From contig NW_026960610.1 in the NCBI RefSeq assembly GCF_021018805.1, positions 868,001-932,000 on the forward strand: 64,000 nucleotides of DNA, written 5' to 3'. The DNA comes from Prinia subflava. Lineage: Eukaryota > Chordata > Aves > Passeriformes > Cisticolidae. The notes under the pieces are model-generated. The model made no database searches. It worked only from the letters and a program-made list of their open reading frames with translations, and was not told where the DNA came from. Made by a program: the position numbers and the translations under genes. Within the stretch, counting starts at the first letter, position 1; every line of letters starts with the position of its first letter. Shown in pieces: positions 1 to 9,200 of this stretch.

Positions 1-427
1 TGAAACCTTGCACAAGATAAGTGAGATTATTTTAAATTATTCTGGAAAATTACGATAAAGGCTTCCTGACACTTGCCTGAGAAGGGAGCCATATCAGATT
101 CAAGTACAAAAGTACAACTCTAACTTGGCTGTAAATCTTGATCATGTTGAGCTGCAATTACATTTACTGCTTGGGCTAAGAACATAACTACACTGATACT
201 GGTTAGACTTGGTGAGTTTTGTGTACATCATTTAAGTAAGAGCAACAGGGTACTTTCAGTCATTTGTATGACTGAGAAATTAATCCTTATTTTATAAGGA
301 CTATATAGGAACATTCTTCTCAACTGACTTGGTAAAAACAAAGTAAGAAATCAAACACCCTAGGTAAAAGCTTCAATTTTATCCAGGTCAAAATCCAGTT
401 CTCAGCAAGTTACTCACAAATACTTAC

Positions 428-546
428 ATAATCACCATTGTTTGATTCATATGTTATCAAGAACCTCATCATCCAATCTGCATACAGGCATGTAGCATTA
501 GAAGCATCCTTTATATCTACTTCAACTGCATAGGACTGGAAAAAAC
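428..546 (-). CDS. LAMP2: LAMP2 coding exon 2
   Basis: 119 bp between an acceptor CTTACAG (553-547) and a consensus donor GTAAGT (427-422). A second AG at TTTTTTCCAG lies 10 nt inside the exon, but only the upstream acceptor keeps frame with phase-1 exon 1. It encodes the first strands of the luminal LAMP domain, with the NATC sequon and cysteine. Confidence 0.92.
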
Positions 547-1647
547 CTGTAAGATATGATTATTAGCTATTAAAACGTTGGTTTTAGTTCATTTTCTAGA
601 ACCACTTAAGAGGACAGCTCATCACAAAGTAGTAAATTATGTCAGGACCATATTCAATTTACCAGATACTGAAAGAATACCTACATTTCTAAAAAGTATC
701 ACAAATAGGAAGAACACCACGAAACTGTCAAAGCTGGCAAAAATTGAGAGAATGTTTTACAGTCTGTTTACCTGACATAAACTAATAATCTCAAAGTGTT
801 GACTGCCCAACACTGGACACTTTAAAGATTTGGCTGGACAGGGTGTTGGGCCATCTTGTCTAGACGGACAAAGGCTGGACCAGCTGATCCTTGAAGTCCC
901 TTCCAACCTAGAATTCTGACTCTCTGAAATAAGCATCAGCTTTCTGGTGACACACTGGGTAAACCAAAGGGCACGAACACAGCACTTTAACAGTGTGCTA
1001 CTTCTAGACCAGGGTCTATTATTTTATGGGTAGTATCAGTGATTACGACTCAAGCTGACCCCTAAGAGATGAGATCGGCATGCCTTCATTGTATTTCCAC
1101 GATTTCCAGCTCGAAAGACAAGGGCGTTAAATTCCCTTTGCGTTTTAAGAGAACTTTTCCCAGCTGCTCTATTCCTGACCCGGTGAATCTCGACACAGCC
1201 ATTACCGTGCCCGCGGCCCAACGCCGAGAAGCACTGACAAAACGGCCTGGCCGGGCCGCGCGGGTGGGCCCACGGTCCCGGCTGTCGAGCCACAGCCCTC
1301 GGCGGAAGCATCCCGAGGTTACCGGCCTCCCTGGCACGGTGCCTCGGCCCTGCCGCTGTCCCCTCCCGTGGGTGGCAGCGCGGGGGGGCGGCAGCAGCGG
1401 CGCCTCCACCCCGGGGCCGCCTCCTGAAGGCGCCGCGGGGCCGAGGCGGCCCCGGGACCCCCGGTGCCCGCGCGCCGCGTCACGTGCGTGACGGGGCGAG
1501 GGCAAGGAGCGGCACGAGCCCGCGGGAACACCCGACACTCACTCCCCTCCCCCGGGCCCCGGCGCTGCCCCGCTCACCAAAGACGCCGAGCAGCAGCAGC
1601 AGGAAGAGACGGCAGCAGGACGAAGCAGCGGAACGGCGCGGACCCAT
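428..1647 (-). CDS. LAMP2: LAMP2, 5' part (exons 1 and 2 only; gene runs off the left edge)
   Basis: Lysosome-associated membrane protein 2, a heavily glycosylated type I protein of the lysosomal limiting membrane with roles in lysosome-autophagosome fusion and chaperone-mediated autophagy. Seen: exon 1 (1578-1647) carries the ATG and a leucine-rich signal peptide. Exon 2 (428-546) encodes the start of the luminal domain, with VEVDIKDASNATCLYADW (one N-glycosylation sequon, NAT) and MMRFLITYESNNGDY. Exon 1 ends in phase 1 and exon 2 restores frame. Exon 2 is 119 bp and ends in phase 0, as I recall for the mammalian gene. The remaining exons lie to the left of the window. The neighbour CUL4B lies in the same orientation, as in other amniotes. 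I am confident of LAMP2 rather than LAMP1 from both sequence and synteny. Confidence 0.93.
780..925 (+). repeat. CR1 LINE 3' tail inside LAMP2 intron 1
   Basis: The stretch GGACCAGCTGATCCTTGAAG followed by TCCCTTCCAACC is the hallmark 3'-UTR end of avian CR1 LINEs. Only the short, diverged 3' tail is visible, as is usual for 5'-truncated CR1 copies. It sits in the 1.03-kb LAMP2 intron 1, antisense to the gene. Confidence 0.75.
1479..1486 (+). promoter_or_regulatory. CACGTG E-box (GTCACGTG), CLEAR-like, in LAMP2 intron 1
   Basis: GTCACGTG matches the first eight bases of the CLEAR consensus and lies about 100 bp inside intron 1, still in the CpG island. It is a candidate TFEB/TFE3 or USF site. 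Confidence 0.45.
1578..1647 (-). CDS. LAMP2: LAMP2 coding exon 1 (start codon, signal peptide)
   Basis: ATG at 1647-1645 in a GCC-GCC-ATG-G context. 70 bp of coding sequence ends TTT-G before a GTGAGC donor at 1577-1572. It encodes a basic, cysteine-containing start followed by LFLLLLLGVF, a typical signal-peptide core that continues into exon 2. The leucine run is encoded by CTG triplets. Confidence 0.9.
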
Positions 1648-1732
1648 GGCGGCTCTGCTGCTGCTGGCGGCGGGGACACCGGGTCACAGCGAGCAGCCAG
1701 GGCGAGTGGACGCGACAAAATTTTCGCCAGCG

Positions 1733-1742
1733 GTCATGTGAG
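1733..1742 (+). promoter_or_regulatory. M-box / CLEAR-like E-box (GTCATGTGAG) upstream of LAMP2
   Basis: GTCATGTGA is a good match to the MiT-family (MITF/TFE3/TFEB) site and differs by one core base from the CLEAR palindrome GTCACGTGAC. It lies about 85 bp upstream of the LAMP2 ATG. LAMP2 is a known TFEB-network gene, so the position fits, but binding is inferred. Confidence 0.5.
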
Positions 1743-1959
1743 GGGCGGGGCGGGGCCGCCCGCGAGCCGCCAATCGCCGCTCAGCGTCGCCGCTCAATTC
1801 CGTGGATCGCGGATGGGCCGCTCGTCGCGCGCCGCTTCGGGCGGGCGGGTCTGGTCTGCTCCCGTCCCAGTCCCTGTCTGGCAGCGGCGACAGCAGCGGC
1901 CGCCGGACCGGGGCTGTGCCGCGGTGGCCTCTCTGCAGGGGCAGGGTAGGTAGCGGTGG

Positions 1960-2432
1960 TGTGAAAAACGAGGTTCACTTAGTAAAATTTAAAAGTTTAA
2001 TTAAAAGTACAAATAGACAATCAGGAGACAATAAAAAAAAAAGTATTCTTTTACAGGCGCCTGGGTACTTTCACATGGGATTCACTGAAGCCAGGGTCTC
2101 TATATGGGGCTGGAACAGAGCAACGTACGATACGACCAATGTGGTTAGAACATACGTTCTCCCCTTTATTCCCGAAATGGCTGGTTTTATACAGTGCAAA
2201 ATAATTTACAGTTGCAGGTGCATTCTTATTCGCATTCAGCGTGAACAAGTATGTAAACTATCTCAGTTTAAGGCAGCTACCGTATCTTCACTCTAATTGT
2301 CCTATACAGTCTATGCTCACACCTTAACCTAATTTCTGACTGCGCCACAAAACTTATCTACTTCTACACAAGCCAAAATCTGAGGCCTAGCAGGCCCAAA
2401 TCTGAGGCCCAGTTTGGGATAGCTCAAATATC
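1960..2432 (-). mobile_element. Solo LTR, minus orientation, next to the LAMP2 promoter
   Basis: The left end reads TGTGAAAAACGAGGTTCACT followed by an A/T-rich tract with TTTAATT. The same terminus (TGTGAAAAACG..GTTCACT, then AAAAGTTTAAT) occurs at 55817, so this is the 3' end of an LTR family read on the minus strand, with an ATTAAA-type poly(A) signal. The right boundary is uncertain because the provirus at 2437 abuts it. No target duplication was found. Confidence 0.55.
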
Positions 2433-2436
2433 ATTC
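2433..2436. repeat. Target-site duplication ATTC (left copy)
   Basis: ATTC directly precedes the TGATGCC terminus of the left LTR. The matching copy is at 8639-8642. Confidence 0.85.
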
Positions 2437-2829
2437 TGATGCCTTGAGGCTGAAACAGAGGCTAGACAGAGTGAAAGGAACAAAATGAGTGTTTATTCAA
2501 GCCCATGCCCTTGCGTCTCCAGACCCACAGAAGTGGCCCAGCCCGAATATTTCCAAGATGGAGACGAAAAAGGGGCTTGTCCCCAGATCTTACCCCTTTT
2601 ACAAGTTTCCATTCATTTGCATATAGCAATGCACCGTCCAATCAATAACCCCGAATCACCGAACACCCTCCTCTCAACCTGCCCTTCTCTTCCAGGTTGT
2701 TTATGCTCGGGCCTGGAGCTTGGAGACAATGTCCTTGAACAAGACTGCCCTACCCCCATCACCCTGTGAAGATCCTAGCACCACTCAGTGCTATCAGACA
2801 AAACAGAAAAACCCAGCCCTAAGGCATCA
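2437..2829 (-). repeat. Proviral 3' LTR (393 bp)
   Basis: Bounded by TGATGCC and GGCATCA, with TG..CA ends inside a short inverted repeat. On the minus strand it has an octamer ATGCAAAT (2622-2615), a CCAAT-type ATTGG and an AATAAA signal (2497-2492). It differs from the 5' LTR by two substitutions and a 1-nt indel. It is oriented towards LAMP2, whose ATG is about 790 bp downstream. Confidence 0.93.
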
Positions 2830-2830
2830 G

Positions 2831-2843
2831 CTTCCCCCCCTTT
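2831..2843 (-). other. Polypurine tract
   Basis: The minus strand reads AAAGGGGGGGAAG immediately upstream of the 3' LTR: a run of seven G in a purine stretch, as expected for the plus-strand primer of reverse transcription. Confidence 0.8.
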
Positions 2844-3004
2844 AGAGGCTTGACAAGGCCTCTACCTTGTCGAGTCTCTACCTAAATAGCAACCAGTATC
2901 TAGCGAAAAATAAATATCTAACAGTAAGAGTATCTAACAAAAATTATGTCTTACCCAGCCAGAAATGTAAAGAAAACAGTAATTAAACATAGAAAAGAAT
3001 TCAT
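2844..3004 (-). other. Short pol-to-polypurine gap where env would lie
   Basis: About 160 bp of A/T-rich sequence with no env-like coding potential. Gammaretroviral env normally overlaps the end of pol, so env has been lost entirely. Confidence 0.7.
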
Positions 3005-6000
3005 TTACAACGTATTATCATTTGCATCAGTCTTTGTTGTCGCAATTGTCTCAGGGGCAGAAGCCTTCTTAATTCTGGAGTAGTGGATCCATGGTCCTTG
3101 GCCAGCGACTTTTACTGCGGTGAAGGTGGTCAGCAGGACTTGAAATGGTCCCTTCCATTTGGCTTGTAAAGGATCACTGTCCCACCACTTAACATACACC
3201 CAATCTCCAGGTTGGAAAGGATGTACGGGTGTATCCAATCCTATGGGTCTAGATAACATGACATAGGTTTGAAGCTTCTGCAAAGTAGAACTTAGAGCTA
3301 TTAAATATCTTTGTAAATCAAGTTTCCCTTTCATATGAATCTCACCTGGGATATGTGGGATTTGATAGGGTCTCCCATACAATATTTCATAGGGACTGAT
3401 ATTATCCCTTCGCCTGGGTTGGATGCGAATTCTTAGTAAGGCTATAGGCAGTGCTTGGACCCACGTCATAGATGTCTCTTGACAAATTTTACTAATTTAT
3501 GTCTTAAGAGTCCCATTCATACGTTCAACTTTACCGCTCGCTTGGGGTCTGTATGATGTGTGCAAGTCCCAGGTAATTCCCAAGATTTGGCTGATCTCTT
3601 TAATCACCTTTGCAACGAAGTGTGGTCCCCTATCTGATGACATTCCCAAGGGAACCCCGAACCTCGGAATGATATGGTTAAGCAAGACTTTTGTTACTTC
3701 CCTAGCCATGTTGGTGCAACAGGGGTAAGCTTCTGGCCATCCACTGAAAGTATCCACTAGTACCAGCAAATATCGGTATCCCTCTTTACGTGGTAACTCC
3801 GCAAAATCTATTTGCCAGTAATCCCCAGGAAGATCCCCTGCCTTTGTTACTCCTAACACCACTCTTTTCCTCGTGTCAGGATTGTTTTTACAACAAATCT
3901 CACATTTACTCACTACTGATTGCGCAATGTCAGCCATTCCTTTCCTATCACTACCTTTTTTAAATGTTTTAGAAGATTCTCAACTCCAAAATGTGTGTTT
4001 TCATGTTCTCTCTGGGCTAGTTCCCGAAGGATCAAGGATGATACTACAACCTGATTTGCTGGTGTAACAGCCCATCCACTCTCTGTGATCTTAGCCTTAA
4101 GGAACTTAATTAGTTTATGATCAGCTTGATCATATTTTGGGGTAAACTCAGATAAATCAATTTCTTTTTGTGGAATTACTGCTAGGATACCTTTCTCTGC
4201 AATTCCTCTTGCCACTTTATCAGCAAAGCAATTTCCCAATTCTGGAGCAGTTTTCCCTTTTTGGTGACCTTTACAGTGCATAATAGCTACTCCTGTGGGT
4301 TTTTTAATGCTCTCTAAAAGAGAAAGTATTTGTTGAGCATGTTTAACTGGATTGCCTTGAGCGTTCAGAAGTCCTCTCTCCTTCCAGATGGCTCCGTGGG
4401 CATGGACAACACTGAACGCGTACCTAGAATCAGTCCAAATATTTACCTTCATTCCTTCACTCAAGTCTAAGGCCCTTGTCAGCGCAATCAATTCAGCCTT
4501 CTGCGATGATACATCTGCCGGCAGGGCCTTGGCCTCAATCACCTTGTCCTGTGTGATCACAGCATAGCCAGTCATTCTTTTACCATTTTTCACAAAGCTG
4601 CTCCCATCTGTGAAGAGTTCCCAATCTGGATCTTCTAGGGGCCTGTCCTTCAGATCTGGTCGACTAGAATGGACTTCTTCAATTGTTTGTAAGCAGTCAT
4701 GTTCAGGCATACCGTCAATTAAAGTGGGACAAAAACATAGCCGGGTTAACAATAGAAGTGGTTTTCAAAGTAACGTCATCCTGCTCTAGCAGCAGTGCTT
4801 GATACTTAAGCATCCGGCTACCAGATAACCAGTGTACTCCCTTTTGCTCAAGTACAGCTTCTACAGCATGGGGTACATACACGACAATGACAGATGGCTT
4901 CTTTTCGTTCTTTGCTGAGCTGTCGATGTCCACGAAAAATCTCAAGTCTCAAATAAACTACCATTTCTTTAGCAATCTGTGCTGTGTCTTTTGAAACTCT
5001 ATATCCACTCAGTCCCAAGAAATTTAATAAACTTACAGTAAGTTGTATACAGTCCTCTCTGGTTCCGGCTGCGATCAAGATGTCGTCTACATACTGTAGA
5101 ATAACTGCTTTTGGCTCCTGCCTTTTCCAGTCCTCTAATTCCTTTGCTAGCTGATTTCCAAATAGAGTCGGCGAGGACTTAAAACCCTGTGGTAGCACTG
5201 ACCAGGTAAGTTGACTTTTTCTCCCTGTCTGAGGGTTTTCCCACTCAAAAGCAAAAAGCTCTTGGCTGTTTTTATGCACGGGAATGCAAAAAAAAGGCAT
5301 CCTTCAGGTCCACCACAGTAAACCACCCTAACTCGTCTGTCAGCGTAGTCAAAAGGGTATAGGGATTGGCTACTACTGGGTGTATGTCCTCTGTAATCTT
5401 ATTAATTGCTCTTAGATCTTGTACTAATCGGTAACTCTTACCATCAGCTTTCCTAATAGCTAAAATGGGAGTGTTAAATTTAGACTCACATTGCACTAAT
5501 AAACCATGTTCTAAGAATTTTTCAATTATAGGCATTAGTCCCTTACAGCTCTCTAATTTCAAAGGGTATTGCTTTTGCCCTACTGGTGTAGCTCCTGGTT
5601 TGAGTGTAACGATCACTGCTTCTGCGCGTTTGGATCTTCCTGGGATATCACCAGCCCACACTATTGGATTTACCTCCTTCTCAACTTCAGCAGGGATTTC
5701 ATTATGTCCTTCCTGCACAAAAAGTGCAGCAACTTCAACAAGTTTAGATTCAGGTATTATAACTTGTACACCCTTTCCCTTTTTAAACTTAATTTCTACT
5801 TCCAATGTTTCTAGTAAGTCCCTCCCCATCAATGGTCTAGGGGAGGTAGGCATATAGAGGAATTGGTGGTTTACCAAATGCTTTCCCAATTTAAAGTCTA
5901 AAGGTTCAAAGAAAGGCCGTGTTTCGCTTACCCCGGTTGCTCCGATAACATGTGCAGTATCGTGACTCAGTTTCCCTTTTAAAGTATTTAACGTGGAGTA

Positions 6001-6093
6001 AGCAGCTCCAGTATCTACCAGAAACTCAACATCTTCATTCCCCAGCTTAGCTATAACCGAGGGCTCTGCTGGGGGGTTAACCCTCGGTCCCCA
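3005..6093 (-). pseudogene. pol: Proviral pro-pol (protease, RT, RNase H, integrase), broken
   Basis: In frame with gag after its TGA. Protease has the LVDTGAA active site (about 6030-6001). RT palm has YVDD at 5093-5082. RNase H has TDGSS, KAELIAL and TDSRYA (about 4630-4420). Integrase has an HHCC-type zinc region, catalytic D, D and E in QIDFAELPRK, SSDRGPHF and KVERMN, and a C-terminal HYSRIKKA tail. Breaks: a frameshift at an 8-A run (plus strand 5287-5294); a jump from the RT palm straight into the end of the connection domain near 4945, implying a deletion of several hundred nt; frame changes near 4735 and 3935; and a nonsense codon at about 3499-3497 in integrase. The product is non-functional as it stands. 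Confidence 0.88.
6056..6088 (-). promoter_or_regulatory. Hairpin just after the gag stop (candidate readthrough element)
   Basis: On the minus strand the gag TGA (6096-6094) is followed after 5 nt by ACCGAGGG (6088-6081), with its perfect reverse complement CCCTCGGT at 6063-6056 (17-nt loop). A stem at this distance from an in-frame gag stop resembles the readthrough signals of gammaretroviruses. A pseudoknot was not tested. Confidence 0.55.
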
Positions 6094-8044
6094 TCACTCA
6101 GATCCTGAGCCGCTTGAAGTTTGTACTACTGGGAGTTGGGGGACTGAGGATTTTCCTTTCAACACTGGGCAGTCCTTTTTCCAGTGCCCCAAATTCCTAT
6201 AGTATGCACACTGGTCTTTCTCTGCAGGGGGAGCTTTCTTGGATGGCTTTTCCTGAGCTGCCTTCTTACCAGGTTGGAATTTGCCTCTCTCATTTGGACC
6301 TCTATCTCGAAACACTTTCCAGGCCACTTCTAGAAGTTTATCTAGATCTCGAACTCCCTCTATCTTTTGCAGTTTTCTTCTTATATCATTTGTAGCTTGA
6401 CCCATAAACAGCAAAACCAGATGTGCTTTCCCATCACCTGATTCAGGGTCTAGATCAGTATATTTGATGTCAGTTTCTCTTAACCTGTTTAAAAAATCAG
6501 TAGGTGATTCATCATAATTTTGCCTCACTTCATACAGTTTTGACCAATTTATAGCTTTAGGGACACCATGCTTCAACCCATATACCACAAGGTTTTGGTA
6601 TCGTTTTAACCTTTCCATCTGTCCTGGTACATTCGGATCCCACTCTGGATTTTCAAGCGGAAATATCTGAGTGACAGTACCTTGAAGCAGTCCACTAGCT
6701 ATGCCCCCTTCCACGAAAGTAGTAATTGCCTTATTAACCATTTGTCTCTCAGTAGGATCAAGTAATGTGTCTAACATAGAATTCAAATCAACCCAATCAG
6801 GATTTTGGGAGTTAACAGCTCGCTCTACTAGTTGTGCTACTTTATCTGGGTTCTCCTTATACTTCCCCACAGTGGTTTTCCACTGTTCTAACTCTATGAG
6901 GGAGTATGGGACCTTCACATATACTGGCCCTTGATTACCGACAGCTTGTCTCAGCGGAGCTTGCAGAACTGGCTCTCTTTCTTTTTTCCTAGTACATCGG
7001 GCAATTGGGCTACGCTCTCTAATCACTCTTCTTGCTATCTTTCCCCTCCTTCGCCTATTTGGGGCAGCACTGATCTCATCAGTTTCGTCCTCAGTTTCTT
7101 CCCCCTCAGAGCTGTCAGACTCGGTTGTAGCCAGTTGCCCAGCTCGGCTAGTCCCAATTCTGGAAAGAGTCACACAAGACTTGCTGCGGCAAACCTTCTG
7201 TGCTGCGTGTCTGCTGTCCTTGAAGGTATCTTCCCCGGAGGCAGCTCCTTGGCCTTCGGGGTTGCTATAGTAACTCACAGGCCTGAGGACGGGGGAGGCA
7301 CCCCTCCCCCTTCGGAAAGTTCCCTCCCTGCTCTCTCCGTGAAAGGCTCTATCCCTCCGCCCCCCTTCCCAGGGCGGTTGCACAGCCCCACAGCCTCTCC
7401 CCCCTTTCCCCGCCCCTTGGGGCGGCGAAGGAGGTGGTGACAGGGACGGTGCCCGTCGCTGCCGGTCCGCGCCTTCCTCCCTCTTCACCGACCGGGGCCT
7501 GACCCGAGCCGCCCTCCCCCCCCGCCGCCCCCCCTCGCGACGGTGACTGAGGGGACGGCGGGGAAGGGGCCGCCCCTTGGCCCGAGCCTGCTGCAAGCGC
7601 GGCTGGGACCGGCCCTGCCCTCATGGCAGGTGCAATCAGATCGGTCTCTGCTTCCTCTGGGTTCCTATACATGTTGTTAATGGTCAGTTTTTTCTTTTTA
7701 CCCTCCAAGACCAATATATTTTCTTTCTTATCACCCAAGTCCTGTTCGCAAGCCAACACCATAAAGAGCCGAGCATATTTTAACTCCTCAAAAGCCCTGT
7801 CCCAGCGCAGGCAGGACATCAAATCTGATATCAATTTTGGATCTGCACTGCCAAATCTAGGCCATGTCTTTCCATTATCTAATTGATACGTCGGCCACAT
7901 CCTCTCCGACAGCCTAATAAGCTTAGGCATGGAAAGGCCCGATTCCTCTCCAACCAAATACACCCAATTTTTCATTATCAATCCCAGAGGGCTATCTCTC
8001 GGGATGATATCATTATTCCCTTCGCCAGAGAACACACAGCCCAT
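6094..8044 (-). pseudogene. gag: Proviral gag, frameshifted
   Basis: Structural polyprotein of the provirus. The ATG at 8044-8042 starts MGCVFSGEGNN, with glycine 2 available for myristoylation, followed by a matrix-like domain (to about 7650). A low-complexity, very GC-rich segment (7340-7600) follows, where the matrix reading frame runs to a stop near 7349 while the capsid frame is already open from about 7596. This indicates at least one frameshift, plausibly in the C runs near 7506-7535. The capsid frame (to 6094) has a major-homology-like region around ESPTDFLNRLRE and a single nucleocapsid zinc knuckle at 6210-6169, in which the second cysteine is tyrosine (codon 6201-6199). It ends at TGA 6096-6094. 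The frames are described separately and not joined. Confidence 0.85.
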
Positions 8045-8221
8045 TCTGATATTCACAACAAAGAACAAAACAAATATTTCTAGTACCCCCCTTTATTCAC
8101 TCACGTGCCTCTGTTTCAAAGGTTCTTGGCTCCGGCACTTCTGGACCTCTGCTGGCAGGGTGAAGGCGGGGGGGGTGCTGCCTTCTTTTGGTCCACAGAA
8201 GATTTCCCAGACGCCTCCTCT

Positions 8222-8239
8222 CTCCTGGCTGGCTCGCCA
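8222..8239 (-). other. Primer binding site, tRNA-Arg(ACG) type
   Basis: The minus strand reads TGGCGAGCCAGCCAGGAG. Its complement, CTCCTGGCTGGCTCGCCA, is the 3' end of vertebrate tRNA-Arg(ACG) plus CCA, as I remember that tRNA, over all 18 positions. The site starts 5 nt after the 5' LTR, a longer spacer than usual. Confidence 0.8.
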
Positions 8240-8244
8240 AAAAA

Positions 8245-8638
8245 TGATGCCTTGAGGCTGAAACAGAGGCTAGACAGAGTGAAAGGAACAAAATGAGTGT
8301 TTATTCAAGCCCATGCCCTTGCGTCTCCAGACCCACAGAAGTGGCCCAGCCCGAATATTTCCAAGATGGAGACCAAAAAAGGGGCTTGTCCCCAGATCTT
8401 ACCCCTTTTACAAGTTTCCATTCATTTGCATATAGCAATGCACCGTCCAATCAATAACCCCGAATCACCGAACACCCTCCTCTCAACCTGCCCTTCTCTT
8501 CCAGGTTGTTTATGCTCGGGCCTGGAGCTTGGAGACAATGTCCTTGAACAAGACTGCCCTACCCCCATCACCCTGTGAAGATCCTAGCATCACTCAGTGC
8601 TATCAGACAAAACAGAAAAACCCAGCCCTAAGGCATCA
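8245..8638 (-). repeat. Proviral 5' LTR (394 bp)
   Basis: Same ends and motifs as the left LTR: octamer at 8431-8424 and AATAAA at 8305-8300 on the minus strand. It is followed by a 5-nt T run and then the primer binding site. Confidence 0.93.
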
Positions 8639-8642
8639 ATTC
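8639..8642. repeat. Target-site duplication ATTC (right copy)
   Basis: ATTC directly follows the GGCATCA terminus of the right LTR and matches 2433-2436. Confidence 0.85.
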
Positions 8643-9194
8643 CACAGCACATTGTGCCCATGATTTCTAAGAAATTCAGTTACAATTCACCATGCGGGTA
8701 TGCCACTTAACATAAGAGTCATCCCTTAAAAACACTAGTGTGTTGAATATTCATACATTATGTGCAATCCAAAGTTATGTTTCGTGACAGGGAAATGAAG
8801 AAAATCTATGTAATTGTAGTTGTGGGATACGGCCATGGGACAGTTATAAAGATGAGTTCTAATAAACAACCGAGGAAAGCATGGAAGGAAGTTTTTGAAT
8901 AAATCTTTTGCTTGCAATTACCTATTATAAGTCTCAGGCTATTCTGTAATAAGTGTCTTTTAATTATAACTTTAGAAGCTTGCTTTGTATTAAAGAATTT
9001 TTAACTGTAGTTTTATAATGTAAAAAGGCTTTTAGACAAAAGAAGTAAGAAGGGGGCCCAGGCCTTTCACAGAAGGTGGGAAAACATCCTGGACAGGAAA
9101 GAAAGATTTCAGCTCACTGATTTATGGCTCCTGAAGAGGGAAACTAAAATCACTATCGAAGATTGATGGACTTGGAAAATAGAAACTGAACCCC
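8643..9194. other. Intergenic, nothing recognised
   Basis: A/T-rich unique-looking sequence between the provirus and the next LTR. No open reading frame of note and no repeat that I recognise. Confidence 0.5.
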
Positions 9195-9200
9195 CACATC

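Larger units (their letters stand above)
1180..1958 (-). promoter_or_regulatory. LAMP2: LAMP2 CpG-island promoter, 5' UTR and start of intron 1
   Basis: Dense CpG with GC boxes (GGGGCGGGGC near 1742-1752) spans exon 1 and about 300 bp upstream of the ATG. There is no TATA box, as expected for a housekeeping lysosomal gene. The transcription start is not directly visible; it should lie between the ATG at 1647 and about 1900. The island stops abruptly at 1958-1960, where a minus-strand LTR begins. Confidence 0.7.
2437..8638 (-). mobile_element. Gammaretrovirus-like endogenous provirus, env-less, defective
   Basis: A complete LTR-flanked provirus of 6202 bp. On the minus strand it runs 5' LTR (8245-8638), primer site (8222-8239), leader, gag (8044-6094), pro-pol (6093-3005), polypurine tract (2831-2843) and 3' LTR (2437-2829). 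The 4-bp repeat ATTC flanks it exactly (2433-2436 and 8639-8642), as expected of gammaretroviral integrase. One zinc knuckle, gag and pol in the same frame separated by a stop, and a GPY/F-type integrase tail place it with class I (gamma-like) elements. Only about 160 bp separates pol from the polypurine tract, so env is absent. The LTRs differ at two substitutions and one 1-nt indel in 393 bp, which implies a recent insertion, yet gag and pol carry frameshifts, a nonsense codon and an internal deletion. It is an endogenous genomic copy, not an infectious agent as seen here. Confidence 0.93.

Noticed and set aside
1069..1949. Several 65-164 codon frames on both strands across the LAMP2 CpG island
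   Set aside because: They overlap each other in different frames, are Pro/Arg/Ala/Gly-rich as expected from GC-rich DNA, and are contradicted by the well-supported LAMP2 exon 1.
5465..5857. Plus-strand frames of 81 and 130 codons
   Set aside because: They are antisense to the proviral protease/RT region, which has clear retroviral motifs on the minus strand.
6931..7440. Plus-strand frame of 169 codons
   Set aside because: Antisense to proviral gag; composition follows the GC-rich gag segment.
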